DNA of 64,000 bases from Marine Group III euryarchaeote CG-Epi1 (lineage in GTDB: Archaea > Thermoplasmatota > Poseidoniia > MGIII > CG-Epi1): assembly GCA_001875345.1 (NCBI GenBank), contig MIZA01000001.1, forward strand, positions 67,340 through 131,339, read 5' to 3'. This document shows, piece after piece, positions 40,801 through 49,120 of this stretch. The translations under genes and the position numbers were made by a program. Numbering within the stretch: position 1 is the first letter of the stretch; each line of letters begins with the position of its first letter. The notes beneath the pieces were generated by a model. The model searched no databases. It was not told the DNA's origin and saw only the letters and a list, made by a program, of their open reading frames with translations.

Positions 40801-43240
40801 TTCAGCAAAGAAAACATATTCTAAAATAAAAGAGAATACAAAAATAACTAGCAAAAAGGTAGCTGACGAATTACACTCAAATTACTTAGTTTCTAAAAAA
40901 GTGGAAACTTTCGCAAAAAGAAATGTTGAAAAGACTCTAAATTATGAAAAATCATTAGATTGGATTATCAAAAAACACATCGGTTTTGTAGGACCTAGAG
41001 CTTCAGAAGAACTAGCCGTTGAATTAAATTTGCCTGAAGAAATAATTAACCAAACACTATACGAATTAGAAGAACAAGGTATTGTTCAGGGAGGTAATTT
41101 TTCTCTCGGAAGGAAAATGCCCCAATATTTATTGGCTGAAGATGTAATTTATCTTGAAGCTCAATCTCATGGAGGATTAGAGGTTGTTTCTGAAGTTACT
41201 CTACGTGAGTACATTGATAAAAAATTATTCCGAAAATTTGACTCTTTACAGACTTTATTTGAACAATATACTGATGTTTCATCTCCTAGAATTGTTTTCC
41301 ACAGATTAAAAAATCCTAATTTAGAGGAATGGTGGGAATGGAGAGATTCAGATGCGATATTACAGGGGCGGTTCTTCGCAGGAAGACTAAGATATGTACC
41401 TGCAAATAAAATTGGAATGTACCAAGCCTTGTTCAAAAGGGAAGTAAAAGGAAAAGTCCAGAATCTAATTATCGATATGCTTAGAAGAAGCCCACCTATG
41501 ACAAAAAGTGAGATTGCAAAAGAATTAGAAATAAAGACTGAAATTATTGATGGAGCTCTGAGGAGTTTGGAGGAAGGTTTAATCATCCATAGATACAATC
41601 GACATCGAAATCCATGGACTACGCATAACAGGTATAGACTATTAAGTGAATATGATCCTCCTGAAAATGTAATTAGAAGCTTAATGGTTGATGTTTTGAG
41701 AAGCTCAGGGCCTTTGACCTTTGCCGAACTTCGCCGGGAATGCGGATTACCTTTGGATTCAGCTAGAAATATAATCAATCAACTTCAAGAAGAAGAAATT
41801 ATCTCTAGGATTATTGTAGTAGGAGCTACACGATTATTTACCTACTGTCTTACCGAAGAATTAGAAGAGATAAAAAACACTGAGGAAAAAAATGTAACAC
41901 GCGTTATCTCATGGAGAGATCCTATGCTCACGCACATTAGAAGAGAAATGTATTCAAGTTATGGAGAGGCTTGGACAAATCCGGTTATCAAAGGAGGAAT
42001 GGTCTCAGGATATCTCGAATCATGGGCCATGTCAGGGCTACTAGATGTAAGGGAAATTATTCTCGATGAAAATGTATCCATTAGCGAATTCTTAGAAGGC
42101 TTAGATGAATTTTCACAGTACCAAGAAAACTTTCACAGCAATATAATTAGAATTAAAGTATTTGATGGTACGAAAGTACCTGATTTGGATGAAAAAATAA
42201 TTGAACAGTTTATAAAATGTGGATATCAAAGAATAAGAGATTGGCTTGTGAAAGGACCGGTATTAGATTTATCTTATCAAGAAAGAGACATTTCGGGATA
42301 TCTACTTTGGAGGCAAAGAATACATCCCGAAAGAAGATTCAGAAATGCCCACGAAGCGTTTAGAGAAATGGGAGGAATAAGATCCGAATACGAATTATCA
42401 TTAAGAGTACAAGGAAGATTTTTCCATCCTAAAGATTACGGAAATGAAATGGAACTAGTGCAAGGAGTTATGATACCAGGATACTCAACTTATTGTAATG
42501 TAAGAGATGCAATAGTTTACAGAGATGCAAGAAATGAACCTCCAAATCCTGATGATAGGAGGTTGCTTGCTTTAGCGATTGATTCAAAGGGATTACCACG
42601 TGAGGAACTCTACAGGAGAAGTGGAATGGATCCCGACTCGTTTAAGCAATCACTTGCAAGGCTTTACCAATCTTTGCACCTTGTTCGAACAACAAGAGGA
42701 AATTACAGAACTCTTCCTGTTAACAGACTCTATGAAGCTGAGAAAGCAAGATTTGTTGTCGTAAAAAGGTTAATTGAATCATTTGGAATAGTCTCTGCTG
42801 AGGGGCTAGGAATGCTACTAAAAGGAGAAATTCCTATGGCTGAATTAAGAAAAATACTCTACGAACTTGAAGAGGATGAAGTATTAGTTAAAGGCTTTTT
42901 CAAGGAAGGAAGCGAAACACTTTACTGGCTTTTGAAAGACGACATAGATCTGGTAAAAGGCCATTTATTCCAAGGAAGTTTTGTTCTAAATCAAGCTGAC
43001 AGATTGGCTCACTACCTTAATGAAGAAGTTAAACAAAAATTTGGACTCGGTGCATGTAATGTGATTTTTAACTCTACACGTATGACTGGTGCATTCAAAA
43101 TGTCAAAAAGGGGAAAAGATGTCATTATTACTGAATTTGTTGGAACAAATCATGAAAGGCACGTCATAGAAGCTTGGTGCAGGCAGTGGAGATTATCTAT
43201 TGATTGGGAATTAAAGTCTGATGAAAAAGTTGAAGTCTAA
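37895..43240 (+). CDS. lhr: very large Lhr-family SF2 helicase (1781 aa)
   Basis: SSPTGSGKTLTAFL, LDEIHDLANNKRG, STSLELGIDIG, QRIGRAGH; very long C-terminal region with several winged-helix-like segments. Confidence 0.9.
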   Translation: MKNMVKYIKDRKSKGEILKTFEPIVRKWFNERFNDLTPPQAMAVPLIKNKENVLVSSPTGSGKTLTAFLSILNDFFKKYREGNFEEGVHAIYISPLKALANDIDRNLKQPLEEMMSLAEKLEMDVPDIKVAVRSGDTSLKERARMVRKPPHILITTPESLGLLLSSKKFRDHFRKTRYIILDEIHDLANNKRGTHLSLSVERLAEIIEEEPVRIGLSATQAPIEDIAGFLGGYEKNKPRPVNIVDVKERKHLDLKVLCPVDDLTLHSTEIINSKMYDMLVDLVKDHRTTLIFTNTRAGTESIAMQLKERGIEKLAAHHGSLSKEMRFDVETKLKAGEMDVVISSTSLELGIDIGYVDLVVQIGSPKSIAKGLQRIGRAGHALRAISKGRLVVFDSDDLIECAVLVKSAYEGQIDRVSIPEKATDVLAQSIIGMSLDKQWETDEMYKLISSAYPYRNLTKNEFLDVLDFLGGDALEKHGVYPKIWYDKNKKEIGIKRGSRQIYNMNIGTIPQEINYAVVLEGRGIQLGNLSEKFVENLSKNDIFVLGGRTYQYIESDRSTVVVKDGLGRKPTVPSWSGEMLPRSFDLSESVGKFRNELEEKLKNKDNDIEEWLNEVYKLDRGAARTVISHLDEQRKLCGFIPSDTNLLVEGYIDNRGRNGAIFHFPFGRRVNDALSRAFAFELGKEIGSSVRISLSDDAFLLTFPTRLAIEGLAERLMPENLEPLLRKAITNTEIFAQRFRHCANRSFMVLRNYKGREISLPRQQLRTSQVLEAINEVETFPMLEEAYREVLFDAFDLKNAQLVLDEVRSKRRKINYRTYSPIPSPLAHGLILSGLSDIVLMEDRSALLRELHSQVLGKVLEEDGGDKPRFEKELIDSYFNEKRPIIGDEESLLEAVKQIGGLYLLDDKEKSVYRMSDRASSEIQELAKRLIEDGSVESVWTGTKETLYSLPELVPYYKATYGKDEKLSASAKKTYSKIKENTKITSKKVADELHSNYLVSKKVETFAKRNVEKTLNYEKSLDWIIKKHIGFVGPRASEELAVELNLPEEIINQTLYELEEQGIVQGGNFSLGRKMPQYLLAEDVIYLEAQSHGGLEVVSEVTLREYIDKKLFRKFDSLQTLFEQYTDVSSPRIVFHRLKNPNLEEWWEWRDSDAILQGRFFAGRLRYVPANKIGMYQALFKREVKGKVQNLIIDMLRRSPPMTKSEIAKELEIKTEIIDGALRSLEEGLIIHRYNRHRNPWTTHNRYRLLSEYDPPENVIRSLMVDVLRSSGPLTFAELRRECGLPLDSARNIINQLQEEEIISRIIVVGATRLFTYCLTEELEEIKNTEEKNVTRVISWRDPMLTHIRREMYSSYGEAWTNPVIKGGMVSGYLESWAMSGLLDVREIILDENVSISEFLEGLDEFSQYQENFHSNIIRIKVFDGTKVPDLDEKIIEQFIKCGYQRIRDWLVKGPVLDLSYQERDISGYLLWRQRIHPERRFRNAHEAFREMGGIRSEYELSLRVQGRFFHPKDYGNEMELVQGVMIPGYSTYCNVRDAIVYRDARNEPPNPDDRRLLALAIDSKGLPREELYRRSGMDPDSFKQSLARLYQSLHLVRTTRGNYRTLPVNRLYEAEKARFVVVKRLIESFGIVSAEGLGMLLKGEIPMAELRKILYELEEDEVLVKGFFKEGSETLYWLLKDDIDLVKGHLFQGSFVLNQADRLAHYLNEEVKQKFGLGACNVIFNSTRMTGAFKMSKRGKDVIITEFVGTNHERHVIEAWCRQWRLSIDWELKSDEKVEV

Positions 43241-44058
43241 ATAAATTCCTTGTAGATAAAATCCGGTAAATCTGTATGTATCTTAGAAAATTGCTCCTCA
43301 TCTATAATTCCTTCTTCAAAGGATTTCAATGTTTTTCTAGGTACTGTTTTTGGGCCTAAAACTGCTCCAGGTCTATTAGGGTCATCTAGGTAATCTGTTT
43401 CCAACATGTGGGAATGATTATGCTTAGATGCAAAAGCTATATTTTCATTAGATGCTAGAAGAGACACTGTAATTCCATGACTGTTTTTTATTGAACCTAT
43501 ACCTCCATAATGCTTGACTAAACGAGATTTTGGAAAACTGGCTTTACTTGCGACATTAGCCAGATCTGCCATAACTTCAGGAGTTCCTGTTTCGGTATGT
43601 AGAATTACAGAGGCATCAACTTCTTTAGCTCTTTTTAACGACTCTTGAAGAATGCTATTAGACAAATTCCAGATCTCTTCATCTACTTCAAAGTGAGGGC
43701 GCCCTAGCTCTCCAAGCCCAACTATCTTTCTTTCTTCAACTAAGTTTGTACAGAAATCAACTGCTTCTAGATATATTTCAGAAGCTTTTTTAGAATCATA
43801 ATAATCCAATAATTTGATCAATTGAACAGGATGAGGTGAAGAAACGACTGCTACTTTTGCACCTTCCTTTCTTGCCTTTTCGGAAAGATTCAATGTAGTC
43901 TTGACTTGATCCTTAAATTGTCCTATCTTTTTCCATGGTGAATATGGTTTGTGAACCAGAACTAAGCGAGTACCGCCCGAGTTCAAGAAAGCCTTCACTG
44001 CTTTCTCTTTTTGACCTGAGGGGTCCAAATGAAAATGATTATCTGTTATGTCCACCAC
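43237..44058 (-). CDS. TatD-like metal-dependent hydrolase
   Basis: DNHFHLDPSG N-terminal HxH, VGLGELGRPHFEV, VILHTETGTPE, FASKHNHSHMLETDYLDDPNRPGAVLGP. Confidence 0.88.
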   Translation of the reverse strand: MVDITDNHFHLDPSGQKEKAVKAFLNSGGTRLVLVHKPYSPWKKIGQFKDQVKTTLNLSEKARKEGAKVAVVSSPHPVQLIKLLDYYDSKKASEIYLEAVDFCTNLVEERKIVGLGELGRPHFEVDEEIWNLSNSILQESLKRAKEVDASVILHTETGTPEVMADLANVASKASFPKSRLVKHYGGIGSIKNSHGITVSLLASNENIAFASKHNHSHMLETDYLDDPNRPGAVLGPKTVPRKTLKSFEEGIIDEEQFSKIHTDLPDFIYKEFI

Positions 44059-44138
44059 GTTATAGTTAGAAACCCAATGTAATACTTTTGTCTTTGAGCA
44101 TAAAATTTATATCAACTGCCGGTTAGAAGTATTTCTGT

Positions 44139-46160
44139 ATGAGCTACGTTAGGAATTTAATTCTATTCGCAACTTTCATTTTTATTGGTATTTCTGCCTC
44201 CAATGCTTCTGCAGATGCTGATGATTTTAACTTAGATTATGATGATCCGGCAAATGGAGAGTCTAATGTTGACCCTGAAAATATTATCGAAATGAAAGTA
44301 CAAATCGAAAATGTAGTAAATCAGCCTATGTCTTTTGAAATGAAAATTTTAAATGATGACGATTTACAAAGTTCAGGTATAGATGTATGGTGGAGCCATA
44401 ATGGAGATGATACTTTAACTTCAAAATCTGACACTATACCTAAAGTAGATGTTTCTGATAATTCCGTAAAAAATGGAATAACAGTCTCAGTTGAAGCTAC
44501 TGAAAATGCCGTTTATGGTGATTATCAAATTGAGTTAAGATGTAAAGACAAAGATTCGAATGAATTAGAAGAACTAAGTTTATCTTTAACAGTCAATGAA
44601 AAAGCTGCTGTTTCACTTCAATTAACTGAAGGTGGAGATGCATTAGGATCCGTAGATATCGATAATCAAACCACTTACGAAATACAAGTTAATAATGATG
44701 GAAATAAGCTAGATACTTTCTCACTGAGTGTAAATGGAAATGACTGGGAAACGGAATTTGAAGATTCTGAAGTTACCATTGAAGCTTTCACAAGCCAAAT
44801 CATAATTCTAACTATTACGACTGATGATGATGTTAATTTTGGAGATGACGATAGTGTAACTATAACTGCAGTTTCTCAGAATGATCCTAGTATAGATGAT
44901 GACCTTAGTTTAACCACTCAAGTAAGAGTGAAATATGGTTTATTGTTTGATACTGCATCAAGCTCTAACAGCGTCAGCGGGGAGCCTGGAGCAACGGTTT
45001 CTTTTAATTTTAATCTTGTAAACAAATGGTCTGAAAGTATAAACTACGAGGTCAAGAAGAAAGATTGGTATCGAGGTACTGAAGGAAATCGACCTGAAGG
45101 CTGGAGTGATTCTACAGGTACTGGAACGCTCGATGGATTTCAAGAAACTAATTCGGCAAGATTCTCAGTTACTATTTCATCAGGTGCAGATGCTGGCGAA
45201 GTTGTCACAATTATTGTAGAAGCAATAGCAAGTGATGACCAAGGAAAAGGGGAATCTGTTGTGATGGAAGTAGAGGTACGTGTTGAAGGCGACTATAACG
45301 TACAATTGCTAATGCCCGGCTCAAATGAAATTAGCGTAAATGCTGAACAACTTGTGCCTATTTCATCTTATATCAAGGTTAAGAATCTTGCTAAGGTCAA
45401 CGATTTGATTTATGTAACTGCTGAATGGGAACTTGGCGGAAATGATTGGACTTTGGAGACGCCTCAGCCTATTAGCTTAGCTTCAAATGCTGAAAAATCA
45501 CTTTTTATAAGTGTTAAAGCTCCAAAAGCTGATGCTGGTGGCCAAGCTACATTGAAAATACGTGTTGAATCTGGAGGAGATAGCTCAAAGTACGATGAAC
45601 AAAACATAATTTTTAGAGTTAATACTGCCCAAGATTCAAGTGGACCTCAAACCGAAGAATTGGGAGAAGAAAGTGACTTTCCAGTCGATCCCATTTGGAT
45701 TGTTTCTATTGTTTTAATAATTGGCCTTGGAAGCTCAGCTGCATTTATGCTAAACCAGAGATCTAAAGGTGCATTCGGAGGTTCAGGAGAAAAAACCGAA
45801 GACTTTAGTGATGAATGGGCTGGAATGGAAGGTGCAGCAGCACCTCCAATGACACCCGCTCAAACCCCTCCTGCTGCAGCTCCACCAGTTACACCTCCTC
45901 CACAACCTCAAGCCCCTCCTGCCGCAGCTCCTCCACCTCCTCCACAACCTCAAGCTCCTCCTGCCGCAGCTCCTCCACCTCCTCAACCGGAAGTGCCTCC
46001 TGCTGCAGCTCCAGCTGCTCCTACCGTTCTAACTATCACTGTACCAGAAGGAGTAATGGCCGGCCAGCAAATCCAAATTAAGGCTCCAACTGGTCAATTA
46101 GTTAACGTTAAAGTTCCTGAAGGATGTGGTCCTGGATCACAATTTAAGATTCAAATTTAA
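44139..46160 (+). CDS. large secreted, C-terminally anchored surface protein with Pro/Ala-rich linker and terminal VPEGV-type domain
   Basis: Signal peptide NLILFATFIFIGISASNASA, repeated beta-sandwich-like NEW-type segments, TM helix PIWIVSIVLIIGLGSSAAFML, then Pro-rich repeats and TITVPEGVMAGQQIQIKAPTGQLVNVKVPEGCGPGSQFKIQI. Confidence 0.8.
   Translation: MSYVRNLILFATFIFIGISASNASADADDFNLDYDDPANGESNVDPENIIEMKVQIENVVNQPMSFEMKILNDDDLQSSGIDVWWSHNGDDTLTSKSDTIPKVDVSDNSVKNGITVSVEATENAVYGDYQIELRCKDKDSNELEELSLSLTVNEKAAVSLQLTEGGDALGSVDIDNQTTYEIQVNNDGNKLDTFSLSVNGNDWETEFEDSEVTIEAFTSQIIILTITTDDDVNFGDDDSVTITAVSQNDPSIDDDLSLTTQVRVKYGLLFDTASSSNSVSGEPGATVSFNFNLVNKWSESINYEVKKKDWYRGTEGNRPEGWSDSTGTGTLDGFQETNSARFSVTISSGADAGEVVTIIVEAIASDDQGKGESVVMEVEVRVEGDYNVQLLMPGSNEISVNAEQLVPISSYIKVKNLAKVNDLIYVTAEWELGGNDWTLETPQPISLASNAEKSLFISVKAPKADAGGQATLKIRVESGGDSSKYDEQNIIFRVNTAQDSSGPQTEELGEESDFPVDPIWIVSIVLIIGLGSSAAFMLNQRSKGAFGGSGEKTEDFSDEWAGMEGAAAPPMTPAQTPPAAAPPVTPPPQPQAPPAAAPPPPPQPQAPPAAAPPPPQPEVPPAAAPAAPTVLTITVPEGVMAGQQIQIKAPTGQLVNVKVPEGCGPGSQFKIQI
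45855..46020 (+). repeat. Pro/Ala-rich tandem repeat, 42-bp period in its core
   Basis: cctcctgccgcagctcctccacctcctc at 45915 and again at 45957 (period 42 bp = 14 aa, APPAAAPPPPPQPQ). Confidence 0.85.
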
Positions 46161-46236
46161 GCAGGCGTGGTCTAGTCTGGTATGACTAGGGGTTTCCAAC
46201 CCCTCAACCTGGGTTCAAATCCCGGCGCCTGCACCA
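46161..46236 (+). tRNA. tRNA-Gly (anticodon TCC), CCA encoded
   Basis: GCAGGCG-TG-...-AGGGG-TTTCCAA-CCCCT-CAAC-CTGGG-TTCAAAT-CCCGG-CGCCTGC-A-CCA cloverleaf. Confidence 0.94.
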
Positions 46237-46281
46237 CCTCCTTTGCACAATTCATTTATAATAGGCATTAAATTTAGTAAT

Positions 46282-47340
46282 ATGAAATACATTTCATTAA
46301 TAATTACAGGTTTAATGATTTCTTCGGGATGTCTGGACTTTTTAGATGAGGAAACTACAAACGGACCACCCGTTGCTGTAGCTGGCTTTGTTGGTAACGG
46401 ACCTTTTGAACCTGATGAAATTATTACCTTCACTGGAAAAGACAGTAGTGACCCCGATGGAGATACTCTTGAATTTTATTGGGATTTTAACAGTAATGAT
46501 GGAAACGATGAAAGTGTTAGGGGAGACATCTCAAATAATGGGAAAATAACTCACTCCTATACATCTGAAGGAACCTATACCGTAACATTGACAGTAACTG
46601 ATGGAGAAAACACAAATTCAGCAACTGTAAAAGTTAAAGTTGAGAAGGAAAGTAGTGAAATTCGTGCTATCGTAACTACTGAAGATGAGTTAAACTCTGA
46701 AGTAGACAACTCTGGAAAAATAGAATATTCTTTTTCAGCATCTGAATCTATCTCAGAAAGTAGAATTACAAAATATGAATGGGATTTTTCATACGATTCT
46801 AGCGAAGGATTTCAGGTAGATGGAGAATCTAATGAGGCTGAAATTTCATTTGAATTTAATTCAGGAATATATACGGTCAAAGTTCGAATAACTAATGAAA
46901 TGGGAGAAACAGATGAAGCTAGCTATTCTGATGATGTTGAATTAAAAATCAATTATAAATATACAGATACAAGAAATATTGATTCTGGAAATCAAGAACA
47001 TTTACTACAGGTATATGGTATTCCTGCAAGGTACATTAAAGCTACACTAGAATATGAAAGTAATTCAGTTCACACTAAAGATTTAGATTTATATATTTAC
47101 AATCACAGCCAGCAGAGAAATCCTGATGATGGGGATAGTGAATATGTGGCAGTAAATGATACACATGATAACGGAAATATAGAACAAATAAATTACATAG
47201 AATTGGATTACTATAATAGTACAGATAGGGCTTGGTTTGATGAAATACACGAACTTGGTGAATGGGGAGTAGTTGTAGATCATGAAAGAACTGGAAGCAA
47301 TGAATATACAGTAAAAATTGAAGTAATATATTGGGAATAA
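46282..47340 (+). CDS. PKD-domain surface lipoprotein
   Basis: Start MKYISLIITGLMISSGCLDFLDEE (lipobox Cys) preferred over ORF-track start 46243; PKD motif DPDGDTLEFYWDFNSNDG...HSYTSEGTYTVTLTVTDGE. Confidence 0.85.
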   Translation: MKYISLIITGLMISSGCLDFLDEETTNGPPVAVAGFVGNGPFEPDEIITFTGKDSSDPDGDTLEFYWDFNSNDGNDESVRGDISNNGKITHSYTSEGTYTVTLTVTDGENTNSATVKVKVEKESSEIRAIVTTEDELNSEVDNSGKIEYSFSASESISESRITKYEWDFSYDSSEGFQVDGESNEAEISFEFNSGIYTVKVRITNEMGETDEASYSDDVELKINYKYTDTRNIDSGNQEHLLQVYGIPARYIKATLEYESNSVHTKDLDLYIYNHSQQRNPDDGDSEYVAVNDTHDNGNIEQINYIELDYYNSTDRAWFDEIHELGEWGVVVDHERTGSNEYTVKIEVIYWE

Positions 47341-47613
47341 GTGTTTGAACTAGTAAAGCCTTGCCAAAATTGTAAATCTTATATTCTTAAACCAAAGAAT
47401 AAATCAACTTTTGAACTAGATGAAATTGTAAAAAAAATAGAAAACTTTTCGTTTGAAATTTTAGCTTTCACGGGCTCTATGCTCTCTTTAAAAAAAGATT
47501 GTAAAATAAACATTTATGCTTCTGGTAAAATAGCAATTATAACTAAAGACTTAAATCAAGTTAAGGAGTTAGCCTCTGACCTAGAAAATGTTTTAAACAT
47601 TAAAAAAAAATAA
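47341..47613 (+). CDS. small protein resembling a single TATA-binding-protein (TBP) half-repeat
   Basis: 90 aa, GTG start; FELDEIVKKIENFSFEILAFTG...CKINIYASGKIAIITKDLNQVKELASDLENVL resembles one TBP lobe including the IF.SGKI signature; N-terminal CQNC. Confidence 0.5.
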   Translation: MFELVKPCQNCKSYILKPKNKSTFELDEIVKKIENFSFEILAFTGSMLSLKKDCKINIYASGKIAIITKDLNQVKELASDLENVLNIKKK

Positions 47614-48636
47614 TTGGTGATAAAATTGGAAAGTATACCCTTTGTATCTATAGTAATTCCTACAACAGGTAATGTGAAATTCATCAAGGGTCTAGTTGAA
47701 AGTGTTAGCAAATTAGATTACCCAAAAGACAAATTTGAATTAATTTTAATTGGGGATGAAGAAACCGAATTATTGAGTCTGAATTCCAAAAGGGCTAAAG
47801 AATACGGAATAAAGACTACCGTAAAATATGAACCCTTCGCAGCAGGTAAAAAACGCAACATTGGGGTAGAATTGGCCAAAGGAGAGATTATCGCATTTAC
47901 GGATGATGATACAATTCTAAAAGAAGATTGGATAAGTAACGCGGTTAGACATCTAAACGACAACAATGAATACGTAGGTGTTGGAGGGCCTAATTTTACA
48001 CCTAGAGAAGGGCTACCTTTCGCTAAGGCTGTAGGTAGAATCTTCGGTTCAAAATTTCTTTTTTCATTTAGATATACTATTGGACATGCAAAACCAAAAG
48101 AAATCGAACATAATCCTACTTGTAATTATATTATAAAAAAAGAAGTATTCAAAACTGTCCAATTTCATGATACTCTATGGCCCGGAGAAGATGCTGAATT
48201 TGATATTCGACTCATAAAAAATGGATTTAAAATTCTATATGCACCGGATGTTATTGTATGGCATCATAGAAGATCTAGACCTATTCCATTTCTAAAACAG
48301 ATGTTCAATTATGGTAAAACTCGAGCTCAAGTAACAAGGATGCATCCTGACAGCTTTGATATTCGATATTTTGCATTCATTAGTGCTTTTATTTTCTTGA
48401 TGGCTTTATATTCTATTTCACTATCTGAAATTGAATTGCCTGTAATAGGAAAATTAGATTTAATGATACCTATAATCCTAAATTTAGCATATTTCACTGT
48501 TATTAGCATTGCTGGTATTCTAGTGGGCATTCAAACTGGTAAAGTAAAACAAGGCCTTTATGCACCATTAGTTTTATTCATACAACATTTTGGATTTTCA
48601 ATCGGTTTACTTTATGGATTCATCAGAAAACCATAA
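47614..48636 (+). CDS. family 2 glycosyltransferase, membrane-anchored
   Basis: VSIVIPTTGNVKFIKGLVESVSKLDYPKDKFELILIGDE, GEIIAFTDDDTILKEDW, WPGEDAEFDIRL; C-terminal TM helices. TTG start. Confidence 0.93.
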   Translation: MVIKLESIPFVSIVIPTTGNVKFIKGLVESVSKLDYPKDKFELILIGDEETELLSLNSKRAKEYGIKTTVKYEPFAAGKKRNIGVELAKGEIIAFTDDDTILKEDWISNAVRHLNDNNEYVGVGGPNFTPREGLPFAKAVGRIFGSKFLFSFRYTIGHAKPKEIEHNPTCNYIIKKEVFKTVQFHDTLWPGEDAEFDIRLIKNGFKILYAPDVIVWHHRRSRPIPFLKQMFNYGKTRAQVTRMHPDSFDIRYFAFISAFIFLMALYSISLSEIELPVIGKLDLMIPIILNLAYFTVISIAGILVGIQTGKVKQGLYAPLVLFIQHFGFSIGLLYGFIRKP

Positions 48637-49093
48637 GGAAAGTTTTTACAAGGGCTCGATTTGGGATGATGTGGATTTAGACTACGAAAAACTATTGGAA
48701 AGGGCAAGAGAAGGCTTGGAAGATGTAATGGAAAACTCTGAAAGATTTACTCCGCCTGTCCCTGAAGTATTACACGAAGGAAGTAAAAAAACAATAATAC
48801 GTAACTTTACAGAAATTCTGGACATTTTGAGAAGAGAAGAAAATCATTTGTATAAATTTCTACTACAGGAACTAGGAACTGCAGGATCTATTGACAATAG
48901 AAGATTAGTCCTCCAGGGTAGAGTTCCTGAAAAGAAAATCAAAGAACGCGTTAAATTGTACATAGACACTTTTGTTATTTGCCAAGAATGCAACAGACCT
49001 GATACGGATTTTATTAAAAGAGGTAGAACCTTATTTTTAGATTGTCAAGCATGTGGAGGAAAGAGACCAATAAGAACTAAACTTATTGCTTGA
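48614..49093 (+). CDS. translation initiation factor aIF2 subunit beta
   Basis: YEKLLERAREGL, FLLQELGTAGSIDNRRLVLQGR, CQECNRPDT...CQACGGKRPI zinc ribbon. ATG at 48614 likelier than ORF-track start 48590. Confidence 0.92.
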   Translation: MDSSENHKESFYKGSIWDDVDLDYEKLLERAREGLEDVMENSERFTPPVPEVLHEGSKKTIIRNFTEILDILRREENHLYKFLLQELGTAGSIDNRRLVLQGRVPEKKIKERVKLYIDTFVICQECNRPDTDFIKRGRTLFLDCQACGGKRPIRTKLIA

Positions 49094-49120
49094 TAATTGA
49101 AAATATCTTACGTTAAAAAT

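Noticed and set aside
41167-41778. 203-aa minus-strand ORF
   Set aside because: Antisense shadow inside the lhr gene; no domain signature.
45783-45986. Arg/Cys/Trp-rich antisense ORF MRRWRSCGRRSLRLWRRWRSCG
   Set aside because: Mirror image of the Pro/Ala-rich repeat coding strand; composition artefact.
45815-46081. Ser/Thr/Cys-rich frame-shifted ORF within the surface protein gene
   Set aside because: Out-of-frame reading of the same low-complexity repeats.
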